Below, in pieces: positions 8,297 to 8,442 of a stretch of 8,442 nucleotides of DNA. A model generated the notes under the pieces. The model had not been told where the DNA came from. It searched no databases and worked only from the letters and a program-made list of their open reading frames with translations. How positions within the stretch are numbered: the first letter of the stretch is position 1; the number at the start of each line of letters is the position of its first letter. Source of the stretch: Betaproteobacteria bacterium (lineage in GTDB: Bacteria; Pseudomonadota; Gammaproteobacteria; Burkholderiales; SG8-41); contig JACOVL010000098.1 of NCBI GenBank assembly GCA_016177355.1, positions 1 through 8,442 of the forward strand, read 5' to 3'. Made by a program: the position numbers and the translations under genes.

Positions 8297-8442
8297 ATGG
8301 CGAATCAAATGAATTTCACTATCGGCGACGTCGCCGAGGCCGCGGGCGTCGGCGTCGAAACCGTGCGCTACTACGAGCGGCGCGGCATGGTGTCGCAGCC
8401 TGAACGCGGGGTGGGCGCCTATCGCCGCTACGGCAACGGCCA
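8297..8442 (+). CDS. MerR-family metal-responsive transcriptional regulator (3' partial)
   Basis: Only the first 48 residues are inside the window; the gene continues past base 8442. The visible part is the winged helix-turn-helix of the MerR family: FTIGDVAEAAGV, then VETVRYYERRGM, then GAYRRYG. The start is ATG 8297, preceded by AAGGGGG (8285-8291) at about 5 bases. A second in-frame ATG at 8309 begins MNFTIG but lacks such a site. The gene is divergent from the ATPase, with the mer-like dyad between them, so it is very likely the metal-dependent activator of the ATPase. The VETVRYYERRG wording is nearer to MerR/PbrR/CadR-type proteins than to CueR (which I recall as having a KTIRYYE-type helix). 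The metal-binding cysteines lie in the missing C-terminal half, so copper, silver, mercury, lead or another inducer cannot be decided. Confidence 0.9.
   Translation, partial: MANQMNFTIGDVAEAAGVGVETVRYYERRGMVSQPERGVGAYRRYGNG

Overview
The window reads as a chromosomal segment from a GC-rich Gram-negative bacterium, most likely a proteobacterium and perhaps a beta-proteobacterium. The reasons are the GC-rich codon usage, the Tat-exported molybdoenzyme with an NrfD-type membrane partner, and the MerR/P-type ATPase metal-resistance pair with a mer-like operator. The genus cannot be read from the sequence alone. Seven genes are supported. The first and last are cut by the window edges.

Bases 1-5833 form a plus-strand run of five genes that looks like one operon, with gaps of 41, 32, 13 and 68 bases. 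In order they are: a cysteine-rich dicluster ferredoxin-like protein (5' end missing); a Tat-exported molybdopterin oxidoreductase of the DMSO-reductase superfamily; a 16-cysteine four-cluster ferredoxin subunit; an NrfD/PsrC-type quinone-reactive membrane protein; and a small exported or anchored helical protein with an 11-residue repeat. Genes two to four are the A, B and C subunits of a complex iron-sulfur molybdoenzyme (CISM). Electrons would pass between the quinone pool (C), a wire of [4Fe-4S] clusters (B) and a molybdenum site (A) facing the periplasm. The substrate is not settled. Sulfur oxyanions, polysulfide, selenium or arsenic oxyanions are all possible for this branch. The operon promoter lies upstream of the window.

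Bases 5850-8219 on the minus strand encode a P1B-1-type Cu(I)/Ag(I) efflux ATPase. Its N-terminus carries a His/Cys-rich tail, a YHS domain and a CPMHP heavy-metal-binding domain in place of the usual HMA domain. It converges on the CISM operon with 16 bases between the stop codons. Divergently, from 8297, a MerR-family regulator begins and runs off the window. The 77-base gap between them holds a near-perfect dyad with the same half-sites as the classical mercury-resistance mer operator (CCGTAC-N4-GTACGG). It sits in a stretched 20-base -35/-10 spacer driving the ATPase.

The points most worth following up are the His replacement of one cluster cysteine in the first protein, the unassigned CISM and its partner proteins, the hendecad-repeat small protein, and the mer-type operator in front of a copper-type ATPase. 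No mobile element, tRNA, rRNA or CRISPR array was seen.
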